Source: Thermotoga maritima MSB8
GTDB lineage: Bacteria > Thermotogota > Thermotogae > Thermotogales > Thermotogaceae
Reading direction: 5' to 3'
Assembly: GCF_000008545.1 (NCBI RefSeq)
Contig: NC_000853.1
Coordinates: 1,688,465-1,752,464, forward strand
Length of the DNA stretch: 64,000 bases
A model generated the notes under the pieces. The model did no database searches. It was not told the DNA's origin and was given only the letters and a program-made list of their open reading frames with translations. The translations under genes were made by a program, and so were the position numbers. The first letter of the stretch is position 1, and the number at the start of each line of letters is the position of its first letter. This document shows positions 1 to 6,933 of the stretch, piece by piece.

Positions 1-858
1 CTCTACAAGAAAAGGCTCTGCCAGAATGGTGTTCTGTATGTTTTCAGCGTCGATCTCCACGAAATCACTGCCCTCTTTTCTATACCTTTCGAGCACCTCT
101 TCAGAAGGTTTGCGGGTGTTCACCAGCACAAAATCGACGCTTTGCTCCAGGTACCTTTCGAGTTCTTTAACGTGGTCCGAGACCCTGTATCCTGTTGTTT
201 CACCTGGCTGGGTCATGAGGTTACACACGTATATTTTCTTCGCCTTCGATTTTTTAATCGCATCCTTCACACCGTTTACGAGAACGTTTGTGATGATACT
301 CGTGTAGAGACTCCCTGGGCCAAAGATGATGATATCGGCCCTTTCAATCGCCTCGAGGACTTCAGGAAGTGCATCGATCGGTCTATCCAGCCTGACTTCG
401 ACTATCTTTCCACCTTTTCTGACGATGTTCGTTTCACCGATCACCTCTTCTCCATCTTCGAACCTTGCCACAAGTCTTGCGTGATCTTCGCTTACGGGTA
501 AGACTCTCCCTTTTATAGCGAGCACCCTCTCCAAGATCCTTATGGCCTCCGAAAAACTTCCTTCGATCTTGGTAAGAGCCGCTATTATCAGGTTTCCCAG
601 ACTGTGTCCCTTAAAAGACCCCTCACTGAAACGATAGCTCATCAGCTTCGCAAGAAGATCTTCATCTTTTGCCAGAGCCACGATGTTGTTTCTCACATCA
701 CCGGGAGGAGGTACGTTCAGCTCTTTTCTTAACTTTCCGGAGCTTCCCCCTTCGTCAGTGACTGAGACAACAGCGGTTATTTCAAAAGAATCGATGTTTT
801 TCAAGCCTTTCAAAAGAGTGGAAAGTCCCGTCCCTCCACCTACAGCGACCACCTTCAC
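1..858 (-). CDS. yvcK: YvcK/CofD-like gluconeogenesis factor (partial, 3' end outside window)
   Basis: The first 286 codons are visible. The product starts with the nucleotide-sugar-binding motif VAVGGGTGLSTLLKGLK typical of YvcK/CofD-like proteins, followed by VVSVTDEGGSSGKLR, both hallmarks of the family. YvcK proteins bind UDP-sugars and are needed for cell-wall homeostasis and growth on gluconeogenic carbon in Firmicutes. I chose the GTG at 856-858 because the similarity starts there and it lies 3 bases after the rapZ stop, preceded by AGAAGGTG. The rapZ-yvcK pair is the order seen in many Gram-positive genomes. The family is a little over 300 aa, so only a short C-terminal piece should be missing. 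Confidence 0.88.
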   Translation of the reverse strand, partial: MKVVAVGGGTGLSTLLKGLKNIDSFEITAVVSVTDEGGSSGKLRKELNVPPPGDVRNNIVALAKDEDLLAKLMSYRFSEGSFKGHSLGNLIIAALTKIEGSFSEAIRILERVLAIKGRVLPVSEDHARLVARFEDGEEVIGETNIVRKGGKIVEVRLDRPIDALPEVLEAIERADIIIFGPGSLYTSIITNVLVNGVKDAIKKSKAKKIYVCNLMTQPGETTGYRVSDHVKELERYLEQSVDFVLVNTRKPSEEVLERYRKEGSDFVEIDAENIQNTILAEPFLVE

Positions 859-861
859 CGC

Positions 862-1708
862 TCACACCTTCTCTATGTCCCTGTGTTTCTCAATGACCGT
901 AAAACCTTCTTTTTCCAGCATTTCTTTCAGCCTGTGTGCGATATACACAGATCTATGCTTGCCGCCGGTACATCCTATTCCCACAGTGATTATCCTTCTT
1001 CCAGTTCTCTGGTACTCTTCTATCGCCACTTTGAGTACTTCATAGATCTTCTTCGATGAACTCTTCCACCACTGGATAATTTTTAAAGTACGCTTCTACC
1101 TCGCTATCCAAACCCGTCTTTGAAGAAAGTTCCGGTACGTAGTGTGGGTTCGGGAGAAAACGAGCATCAAAAACGAAATCCGCGTCCATTGGGATTCCGT
1201 GTTTGAATCCGAAACTCATTATTCTGACAGAGGTTCCACCGGCCTGGTTCACGAGAAAATGCGTCAGAGTTTCACGCAGTTGATGTGTGTTCATGCTGGT
1301 TGTATCTATCACAACGTCCGCGATTTCCCTTATACGAGACAGGATTTTCCTCTCCTTCTCTATGGCATCTTCCAGCCCTATTCCGTCCTTCTGAAGAGGA
1401 TGCCTTCTTCTCGTTAGAGCGTATCTCCTCAGAAGTTCCTCCGTGGACGCCTCCAGAAAAATTACCAGAGCATTCGTCTTTTCTTTTATTCTCTCAACCG
1501 TCGATATGGGATCTCCAAGGTGTTCGCTTCGCACATCAATGGCCATCGCCATCTTTTCAAGATCGGAACTCATGAAGAGCTTCAAAAGTTCCTCCAGTAT
1601 GTTACCGGGAACGTTATCAACACAAAAATACCCCAGATCCTCCAGAAAACCCATCGCGGTGGTTTTTCCCGCCCCCGAAAGCCCGGACACAACGACTATT
1701 CTCTTCAA
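862..1708 (-). CDS. rapZ: RapZ-family P-loop nucleotide-binding protein, interrupted by a frameshift
   Basis: The RapZ/YvcJ family has an N-terminal Walker A ATPase and a C-terminal RNA/signal-binding domain. Walker A GLSGAGKT is at residues 9-16. The open frame from ATG 1708 stops at 1040 after 222 codons, just after EEFIEED. The missing C-terminal domain (VLKVAIEEYQRTG, then VGIGCTGGKHRSVYIA) continues directly in another frame and ends at TGA 862. Removing one base near 1045-1057 restores a 281-codon protein, the usual family length. The start overlaps the ZapA-like stop by 4 nt and yvcK follows after 3 nt, so the operon is intact. Either the strain makes a truncated RapZ, the two parts are joined by frameshifting, or this is an assembly error. 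Confidence 0.85.
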
Positions 1709-1971
1709 GGTTCCTGATCACCTTCCCTGAGTGCCTGAGAAAGTTTTTTCTTCAGATTTCTAATTCTCTCACTCATTTTCACGTTTTCGAGCACGGTGTT
1801 GGCCAACATGACGAACAGGATGTTATCTATCCCCACTTCGTCGATGAATTCTTCGTACCGCTTGAAGTCTTTTTCTATTTTTTCTATGGTTTGATTGACT
1901 ATCTCCAGATCCTCATCCGTAACGAGGTTGTACACTTTCTTTCCAAGTCTAACGCTTATTTTCTTCTTCAT
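1705..1971 (-). CDS. ZapA-like cell division protein
   Basis: This 88-aa protein has the ZapA layout: a short beta-rich head (KKISVRLGKKVYNLVTDED) and a long helix (IVNQTIEKIEKDF, then NILFVMLANTVLENVK) ending in a coiled coil. ZapA promotes FtsZ bundling at midcell. It overlaps the preceding coiled-coil gene by 23 nt and rapZ by 4 nt, indicating translational coupling. The head and the position of the helix agree with ZapA; sequence identity to characterised ZapA is probably low, so the call rests on architecture. Confidence 0.7.
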   Translation of the reverse strand: MKKKISVRLGKKVYNLVTDEDLEIVNQTIEKIEKDFKRYEEFIDEVGIDNILFVMLANTVLENVKMSERIRNLKKKLSQALREGDQEP

Positions 1972-2215
1972 CCTGTATCATCCCCTGATCGGTTGTGAGG
2001 GAGAGAAAACGCTGAATTTTCTCCACGAGTGTGTTCAGAGACCTTTTATGTTGCTCGATGGTCTTTTCCAGCTGCTCCTTCTCCTTTTCTAAGTGAAGTA
2101 TCCTTTCATTCAACTGTTTCACCTTCGACCACAGTTCCTTATTTTCCTCTTTCAACTTTTTGTAATCCTCTATCATTGAATCGAGAATCCTTTCGAGATC
2201 CTCCAGTTCTTTCAT
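1949..2215 (-). CDS. Small coiled-coil protein upstream of zapA
   Basis: An 88-aa, highly charged protein that is nearly all heptad-repeat helix (LERILDSMIEDYKKLKEENK onward), with no signal peptide or membrane segment. The ATG has GAAGGAGGG about 10 nt upstream; a second ATG 4 nt earlier is out of frame. It is the first gene of the minus-strand operon coiled coil-zapA-rapZ-yvcK, and a TATAAT hexamer (minus strand) lies at 2235-2240. Its position next to a ZapA-like gene suggests a divisome role resembling ZapB, but this is inference from context; low-complexity coiled coils cannot be assigned by similarity. Confidence 0.7.
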   Translation of the reverse strand: MKELEDLERILDSMIEDYKKLKEENKELWSKVKQLNERILHLEKEKEQLEKTIEQHKRSLNTLVEKIQRFLSLTTDQGMIQDEEENKR

Positions 2216-2235
2216 TCATTTTCCCTCCTTCGTGA

Positions 2236-2811
2236 TTATATTAACACATCACGAATCGTTTTTATAACCAGGTTTTCAGGTACTTCAAGACCACGAAGCA
2301 GGATTTTTGCACCCCTCTCTGTGTAGTCCATCTCAACGAGCTCCAGCCCCATCATCTCCACAACTCTGAACACATTGTTCAGTTCCTGATAATCTACTTC
2401 CACTTCGAACTCTTTCATGAGCCTCAGCTTTCTCAATTCTGCTCCCTTGACCGCCATCTCAGCGGCCGAAGAGTAAGCTTCTATGAGTCCACGAACACCC
2501 AGTTTCACTCCACCAAAATATCTTGTGACAACGATCGCCGTGTTCATAAGATCGTATTTTTTTAGAGCCCCGAGGATTGGTCTGCCCGCCGTTCCACTCG
2601 GCTCACCGTCGTCCGAACTGTGTTCAAGAATACCGTTTGGAGAGAAGATCCTGTAAGCCCAGCAGTTGTGAGTTGCATCTCTCTTCGAAACTTCTTTCAG
2701 CTTCTCACGAAAGTCTTTTTCATCCTTTACTGGAAAGATCGTGGCATAGAACTCCGATCTTTTAACGTTGATTCTTTCTGTATGGGGTTTCACCACCGTC
2801 TTCCATTCCAC
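2236..2811 (-). CDS. IMPACT/YigZ family protein (UPF0029)
   Basis: This 191-aa protein carries the YigZ/IMPACT signature: HNCWAYRI, SDDGEPSGTAGRPIL and VTRYFGGVKLGVRGL at residues about 49-112, followed by a C-terminal ferredoxin-like domain. The family is cytosolic and linked to translation regulation in eukaryotes (IMPACT, binding GCN1); the bacterial role is unsettled. The length is typical. It overlaps the end of murB by 22 nt and is probably cotranscribed with it. Its stop codon lies inside the promoter region of the next minus-strand operon. Confidence 0.88.
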   Translation of the reverse strand: MEWKTVVKPHTERINVKRSEFYATIFPVKDEKDFREKLKEVSKRDATHNCWAYRIFSPNGILEHSSDDGEPSGTAGRPILGALKKYDLMNTAIVVTRYFGGVKLGVRGLIEAYSSAAEMAVKGAELRKLRLMKEFEVEVDYQELNNVFRVVEMMGLELVEMDYTERGAKILLRGLEVPENLVIKTIRDVLI

Positions 2812-3692
2812 CAGATTTCAACCTCCGTTTCCAGCTCCACACCGTATTTCTCCTTCACCTTTTTTCTCACAAAATCAATGAGTTTCATCACGTCATCAAA
2901 AGTAGCACTTCCTGCGTTCACAATGAATCCCGCATGTTTTTCCGATATCTGAGCCCCTCCAATTCTGTAACCTTTCAGACCCAGGGATTCTATGGCCTTT
3001 CCCACGTAGAAATCCTCTCTTGGCCTTTTGAAAACACTACCCGCACTCGGAAGGTCAAGGGGTTGTTTTTCCAGACGCCTCCTCATGTAATCGTCCATCT
3101 TCGCTTTTATGGTTTCCTTCTTTTCTTTTTTGAAACTCATCATCACACGTGTTATGATCAATTTCTCCCTTTTAAACGTACTGTCTCTGTAGCCGAAAAA
3201 AATCTCGTTCCTCGAAAGCCAGGTCTTTTCTCCATCTCTTAGAACCTCGACCGCTTCGACGAACTCTCCAATCTCTCCTCCGTACGCTCCCGCGTTCATA
3301 TAGATGGCTCCCCCCACGCTCCCCGGTATCCCGTATGCGAACTCCAGTCCCCCGAGTTCCGCTTCCATCAAAAATAGACAGAGTCTCTTCAGGGGAGTTC
3401 CACTTTCTACCAGTACTTTTTCTCCCTTTATTTCAATTTGATTCAACCTTTCTGTTTTCAACACTGCGATATCCAGATCTTCATCTTGAACCAGAAGGTT
3501 CGTGCCAAGTCCCATTATTTGAAACGGAAGATCCTTCAGAACAGTGATGGCTCGTTCCAGAGAAAAAACATCGTTTGGAAGAACAAGATATTTCACTCTT
3601 CCACCGATTTTTATGCTGGTGTGACAGGAAAGTTTTTCGAACATTCGCACGTCACAGCCTGCTTTGTGAAGAGATCCAAAAATTTTGTCCAA
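2790..3692 (-). CDS. murB: UDP-N-acetylenolpyruvoylglucosamine reductase
   Basis: FAD- and NADPH-dependent reduction of UDP-GlcNAc-enolpyruvate to UDP-MurNAc, the second committed step of peptidoglycan synthesis. An N-terminal FAD-binding domain contains GLGTNLLV and GSVGGAIYMNAGAYGGE; the C-terminal substrate domain has the catalytic-serine motif LPSAGSVFKRP and EKHAGFIVN, with the shorter C-terminal domain typical of type II MurB. I chose the TTG at 3690-3692 (300 aa) because AGGAGG lies 7 nt upstream; a later ATG (at RMFEKLSCH) would give 284 aa and has no such site. Confidence 0.95.
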   Translation of the reverse strand: MDKIFGSLHKAGCDVRMFEKLSCHTSIKIGGRVKYLVLPNDVFSLERAITVLKDLPFQIMGLGTNLLVQDEDLDIAVLKTERLNQIEIKGEKVLVESGTPLKRLCLFLMEAELGGLEFAYGIPGSVGGAIYMNAGAYGGEIGEFVEAVEVLRDGEKTWLSRNEIFFGYRDSTFKREKLIITRVMMSFKKEKKETIKAKMDDYMRRRLEKQPLDLPSAGSVFKRPREDFYVGKAIESLGLKGYRIGGAQISEKHAGFIVNAGSATFDDVMKLIDFVRKKVKEKYGVELETEVEIWWNGRRW

Positions 3693-3744
3693 AGATATCC
3701 CTCCTTAAACTCTATAGTATAATTTCAAACTGGGAGGTGTTGAC
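3693..3744. promoter_or_regulatory. Divergent murB / rlmN promoter region
   Basis: This 52-bp gap separates the divergent murB and rlmN. It holds the murB ribosome-binding site (minus), the rlmN site GGGAGGTG (plus), and overlapping -10-like hexamers: TATAAT reading right at about 3717-3722 and TATACT reading left. Neither has a good -35 element by eye. Confidence 0.5.
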
Positions 3745-4776
3745 TTGAAGAATCTACTCGATCTTTCTTACGAAGAACTGGTAACCGAGATCACTAACCT
3801 GGGTCTCGAGCGCTACAGGGCAGATCAGATTCTGGACTGGGTGTTCGATAAAAAGGTGAACAACTTCGACGAGATGACAAACCTTTCGAAAAAGCACCGT
3901 GCTCTTTTGAAAGAGCACTTCTCCATTTCTTTCTTGAAACTCCTCGACAAGAAGGTTTCCAGAATAGATGGTACCACCAAATTCCTCTGGGAACTCGAGG
4001 ATGGAAACACAATAGAATCTGTGATGCTTTTCCATCCGGACAGAATAACGGCCTGCATTTCAACCCAGGTTGGATGTCCTGTGAAATGCATCTTCTGTGC
4101 CACAGGAATGAGCGGATTTGTCAGAAATCTGACCACAGGAGAAATCGTAGCACAGATCCTTTCCATGGAAAAAGAAGAGAAGAAAAAAATAGGAAACGTT
4201 GTGTACATGGGAATGGGAGAACCTCTTCTGAACTATGAAAACACAATAAAAAGTATAAGAATACTGAACCACAAAAAGATGGGAAACATAGGTATCAGGA
4301 GGATCACAATCTCAACAGTTGGAATCCCGGACAGAATAATTCAACTGGCTGAAGAAGGGCTCGATGTGAAGCTCGCTCTTTCACTCCACGCTCCAACGAA
4401 CTTCAAGAGAGATCAGCTCGTTCCTTTGAACAAAAAGTACTCCATCGAAGAGATCCTGAATGCGGTGAAGATCTATCAGAGGAAGACAGGAAATCGTGTA
4501 ACGATAGAGTACGTGCTCATAAGGGGTATAAACGATGAAATAAGCGACGCAAAGAAACTGGCCGAAATTTTGAGAAACATGAAGGTCTTCGTGAATCTGA
4601 TCCCTGTTAATCCAACGGTGGAAGGCTTGAGAAGACCGTCGAGGGAACGGCTTTTGACCTTCAAGAGGATACTACTGGAAAACGGAATCGAAGCAGAAAT
4701 CAGACGAGAAAAGGGTACCGACATCGAAGCGGCCTGTGGTCAGCTGAGGCTGAAGAGAATAAAATCAAGATCATGA
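3745..4776 (+). CDS. rlmN: Dual-specificity 23S rRNA/tRNA adenine-C2 methyltransferase
   Basis: Radical SAM enzyme that methylates C2 of A2503 in 23S rRNA (and A37 in some tRNAs). The cluster motif CxxxCxxC is seen as CPVKCIFCATGM near residue 115, with VYMGMGEPLLNY after it and the C-terminal family motif IEAACGQL containing the methyl-carrying cysteine. The 343-aa length is standard. The TTG start has GGGAGGTG 7 nt upstream. It opens a tight plus-strand operon with the PASTA gene, rsgA and rpe. Confidence 0.95.
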   Translation: MKNLLDLSYEELVTEITNLGLERYRADQILDWVFDKKVNNFDEMTNLSKKHRALLKEHFSISFLKLLDKKVSRIDGTTKFLWELEDGNTIESVMLFHPDRITACISTQVGCPVKCIFCATGMSGFVRNLTTGEIVAQILSMEKEEKKKIGNVVYMGMGEPLLNYENTIKSIRILNHKKMGNIGIRRITISTVGIPDRIIQLAEEGLDVKLALSLHAPTNFKRDQLVPLNKKYSIEEILNAVKIYQRKTGNRVTIEYVLIRGINDEISDAKKLAEILRNMKVFVNLIPVNPTVEGLRRPSRERLLTFKRILLENGIEAEIRREKGTDIEAACGQLRLKRIKSRS

Positions 4777-5387
4777 GGGTGTTTCTCGGAATAATAATCG
4801 GCATCGTGGTTGGTGGCCTTTTCTTTTTGTTCACAATGAAGTTTTATCAGAGTCAGTACAGCACGGTACCGGACGTTGTCGGGCTTTCTGGAACAGAAGC
4901 GTGTGAAAGACTGAAAACGTCTGGTTTGTTTTGTGACAAGTCTTCTTCCGAAACGGTGGTGGACACTTATCCACGAGCCGGTTCAAGGGTGAAAAAGGGA
5001 AGAACGGTGAATCTCTACTACGAAAACCCCCAGAAAAAAATTGTGCCTCGTCTTTCACAGCTGAATTTCCCAGTCGCAGAAGAGATCCTGAAAAGGCTCG
5101 GGTGGAATTACGAAACCGTTTATTTTCCTTTTGGCACTGAAAAAGACAGGGTTCTCGCAACCTATCCGAAAGAGGGGCAGATCTACAATGGGAAATTAAT
5201 TCTTCTTATTGATACAGGAGAAAAAGAAAGCTATTTTCTGGTAGAAAATTTTGTGGGCAAAAAAGTGGACGAACTGAAGGACGATCCCCGTGTTTTGCTA
5301 CTTGGAACAGGTGATACGGTGGTGGCACAGTATCCCCCGGAAGGTTCTATAGCAACGAAAGTTATCCTCATCCTTGGGGAGGAATGA
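4773..5387 (+). CDS. Membrane-anchored PASTA-domain protein
   Basis: A 204-aa protein with one N-terminal membrane helix (about residues 3-25) and an extracytoplasmic part of three PASTA-like repeats, the first starting at TVPDVVGLSGTEACERLK and the others at about residues 90 and 150. PASTA domains usually sense muropeptides or beta-lactams in Ser/Thr kinases and class B PBPs, but here there is neither kinase nor transpeptidase domain. It overlaps rlmN by 4 nt and rsgA by 4 nt. In Firmicutes rsgA often follows a PASTA kinase gene (prkC-rsgA-rpe), so this could be a kinase-less relic or replacement at that place; that is inference. Confidence 0.82.
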   Translation: MRVFLGIIIGIVVGGLFFLFTMKFYQSQYSTVPDVVGLSGTEACERLKTSGLFCDKSSSETVVDTYPRAGSRVKKGRTVNLYYENPQKKIVPRLSQLNFPVAEEILKRLGWNYETVYFPFGTEKDRVLATYPKEGQIYNGKLILLIDTGEKESYFLVENFVGKKVDELKDDPRVLLLGTGDTVVAQYPPEGSIATKVILILGEE

Positions 5388-6271
5388 ACTTGAGAAGAAG
5401 AGGAATAGTGGTGAGTTTTCACTCGAACATGGTCACGGTCGAAGACGAGGAAACTGGTGAAAGAATCCTCTGCAAACTGAGGGGGAAATTTCGCCTGCAG
5501 AATCTCAAGATATACGTTGGAGACAGGGTGGAGTACACACCGGATGAAACAGGATCCGGAGTCATAGAGAACGTGCTACACAGGAAAAATCTACTCACCA
5601 AACCTCACGTCGCCAATGTGGATCAAGTGATTCTCGTGGTAACGGTGAAAATGCCGGAAACTTCGACCTACATAATCGATAAATTTCTTGTTCTCGCTGA
5701 AAAGAACGAACTGGAAACGGTGATGGTCATCAACAAGATGGACCTCTACGATGAAGACGATCTGAGGAAGGTAAGAGAGCTGGAAGAGATCTATTCTGGA
5801 CTCTATCCAATCGTGAAAACCAGTGCGAAAACCGGAATGGGAATCGAAGAGCTCAAGGAATATCTGAAGGGAAAGATCAGCACGATGGCCGGACTCTCCG
5901 GAGTTGGAAAAAGTAGCTTGCTCAACGCCATAAATCCCGGTTTGAAATTACGGGTGAGCGAAGTTTCAGAGAAACTCCAAAGGGGAAGGCATACTACAAC
6001 AACTGCCCAGCTCTTGAAATTCGATTTCGGAGGTTACGTAGTCGATACTCCGGGTTTCGCAAATCTGGAGATCAACGACATAGAACCCGAGGAACTGAAA
6101 CACTACTTCAAGGAATTTGGAGACAAACAGTGTTTCTTCTCGGACTGCAACCACGTGGATGAACCGGAGTGTGGAGTGAAAGAAGCCGTGGAGAACGGAG
6201 AAATCGCAGAAAGTCGATACGAAAACTACGTGAAGATGTTTTACGAGCTTCTGGGAAGGAGGAAAAAGTAA
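5384..6271 (+). CDS. rsgA: Ribosome small subunit biogenesis GTPase RsgA
   Basis: Circularly permuted GTPase that acts late in 30S maturation. Seen in order: an OB-fold N-terminus, G4 NKMD, G5 TSAKTG, G1 GLSGVGKSS, G3 DTPGF, then a C-terminal zinc knuckle (CFFSDCNH, EPECGV). The permuted order G4-G5-G1-G3 is diagnostic. 295 aa, typical. The stop TAA shares a base with the rpe ATG (TAATG). Confidence 0.96.
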   Translation: MNLRRRGIVVSFHSNMVTVEDEETGERILCKLRGKFRLQNLKIYVGDRVEYTPDETGSGVIENVLHRKNLLTKPHVANVDQVILVVTVKMPETSTYIIDKFLVLAEKNELETVMVINKMDLYDEDDLRKVRELEEIYSGLYPIVKTSAKTGMGIEELKEYLKGKISTMAGLSGVGKSSLLNAINPGLKLRVSEVSEKLQRGRHTTTTAQLLKFDFGGYVVDTPGFANLEINDIEPEELKHYFKEFGDKQCFFSDCNHVDEPECGVKEAVENGEIAESRYENYVKMFYELLGRRKK

Positions 6272-6933
6272 TGGTGAAAATAGCAGCTTCAATTCTCGCG
6301 TGTGACCTTGCAAGACTGGCCGATGAAGTGAAAAGGGTGGAAGAGCACGTGGATATGATCCATTTCGATGTCATGGATGGTCATTTTGTTCCAAACATTT
6401 CCTTTGGACTTCCCGTTCTGAAAGCCCTCAGGAAAGAAACAAAACTTCCCATAAGTGTACACCTGATGATCACCAATCCCGAAGATTACATCGACCGCTT
6501 CATAGAAGAAGGAGCAGATATGGTCGCCATCCATTACGAATCGACCTTTCATCTCCACAGACTGGTCCATCGTGTTAAAGACCTTGGAGCACGGGCCTTT
6601 GTGGCCATAAACCCGCATACCCCCATCAATCTTCTTTCAGAGATCATAACCGACGTCGACGGTGTACTTGTGATGAGCGTCAATCCTGGTTTCTCTGGTC
6701 AGAGGTTCATAGCAAGGAGTCTTGAGAAAATAAGAAATCTGAGAAAGATGGTGAAGGAACTGGGATTGGAAACAGAAATCATGGTCGACGGCGGTGTAAA
6801 CGAAGAGAACGCATCGATACTGGTTAAAAACGGTGCGACGATCCTTGTGATGGGATACGGTATCTTCAGAAACGACAATTACGTTGAACTGATAAAGAGC
6901 ATCAAACAGGAAAGAGAGGAATTTGCTGACTGA
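6271..6933 (+). CDS. rpe: Ribulose-phosphate 3-epimerase
   Basis: TIM-barrel enzyme that interconverts D-ribulose 5-phosphate and D-xylulose 5-phosphate in the pentose phosphate pathway. Motifs: ASILACDLARL, HFDVMDGHFVPN (metal-binding His/Asp), VHLMI, VMSVNPGFSGQ, MVDGGVN. The ATG at 6271 is chosen because GGAAGGAGG precedes it by about 8 nt and it gives 220 aa starting with the expected MVKIAASIL; a longer reading back to 6169 only runs through rsgA. The tail overlaps that of convergent mutS by 32 nt. Confidence 0.95.
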   Translation: MVKIAASILACDLARLADEVKRVEEHVDMIHFDVMDGHFVPNISFGLPVLKALRKETKLPISVHLMITNPEDYIDRFIEEGADMVAIHYESTFHLHRLVHRVKDLGARAFVAINPHTPINLLSEIITDVDGVLVMSVNPGFSGQRFIARSLEKIRNLRKMVKELGLETEIMVDGGVNEENASILVKNGATILVMGYGIFRNDNYVELIKSIKQEREEFAD

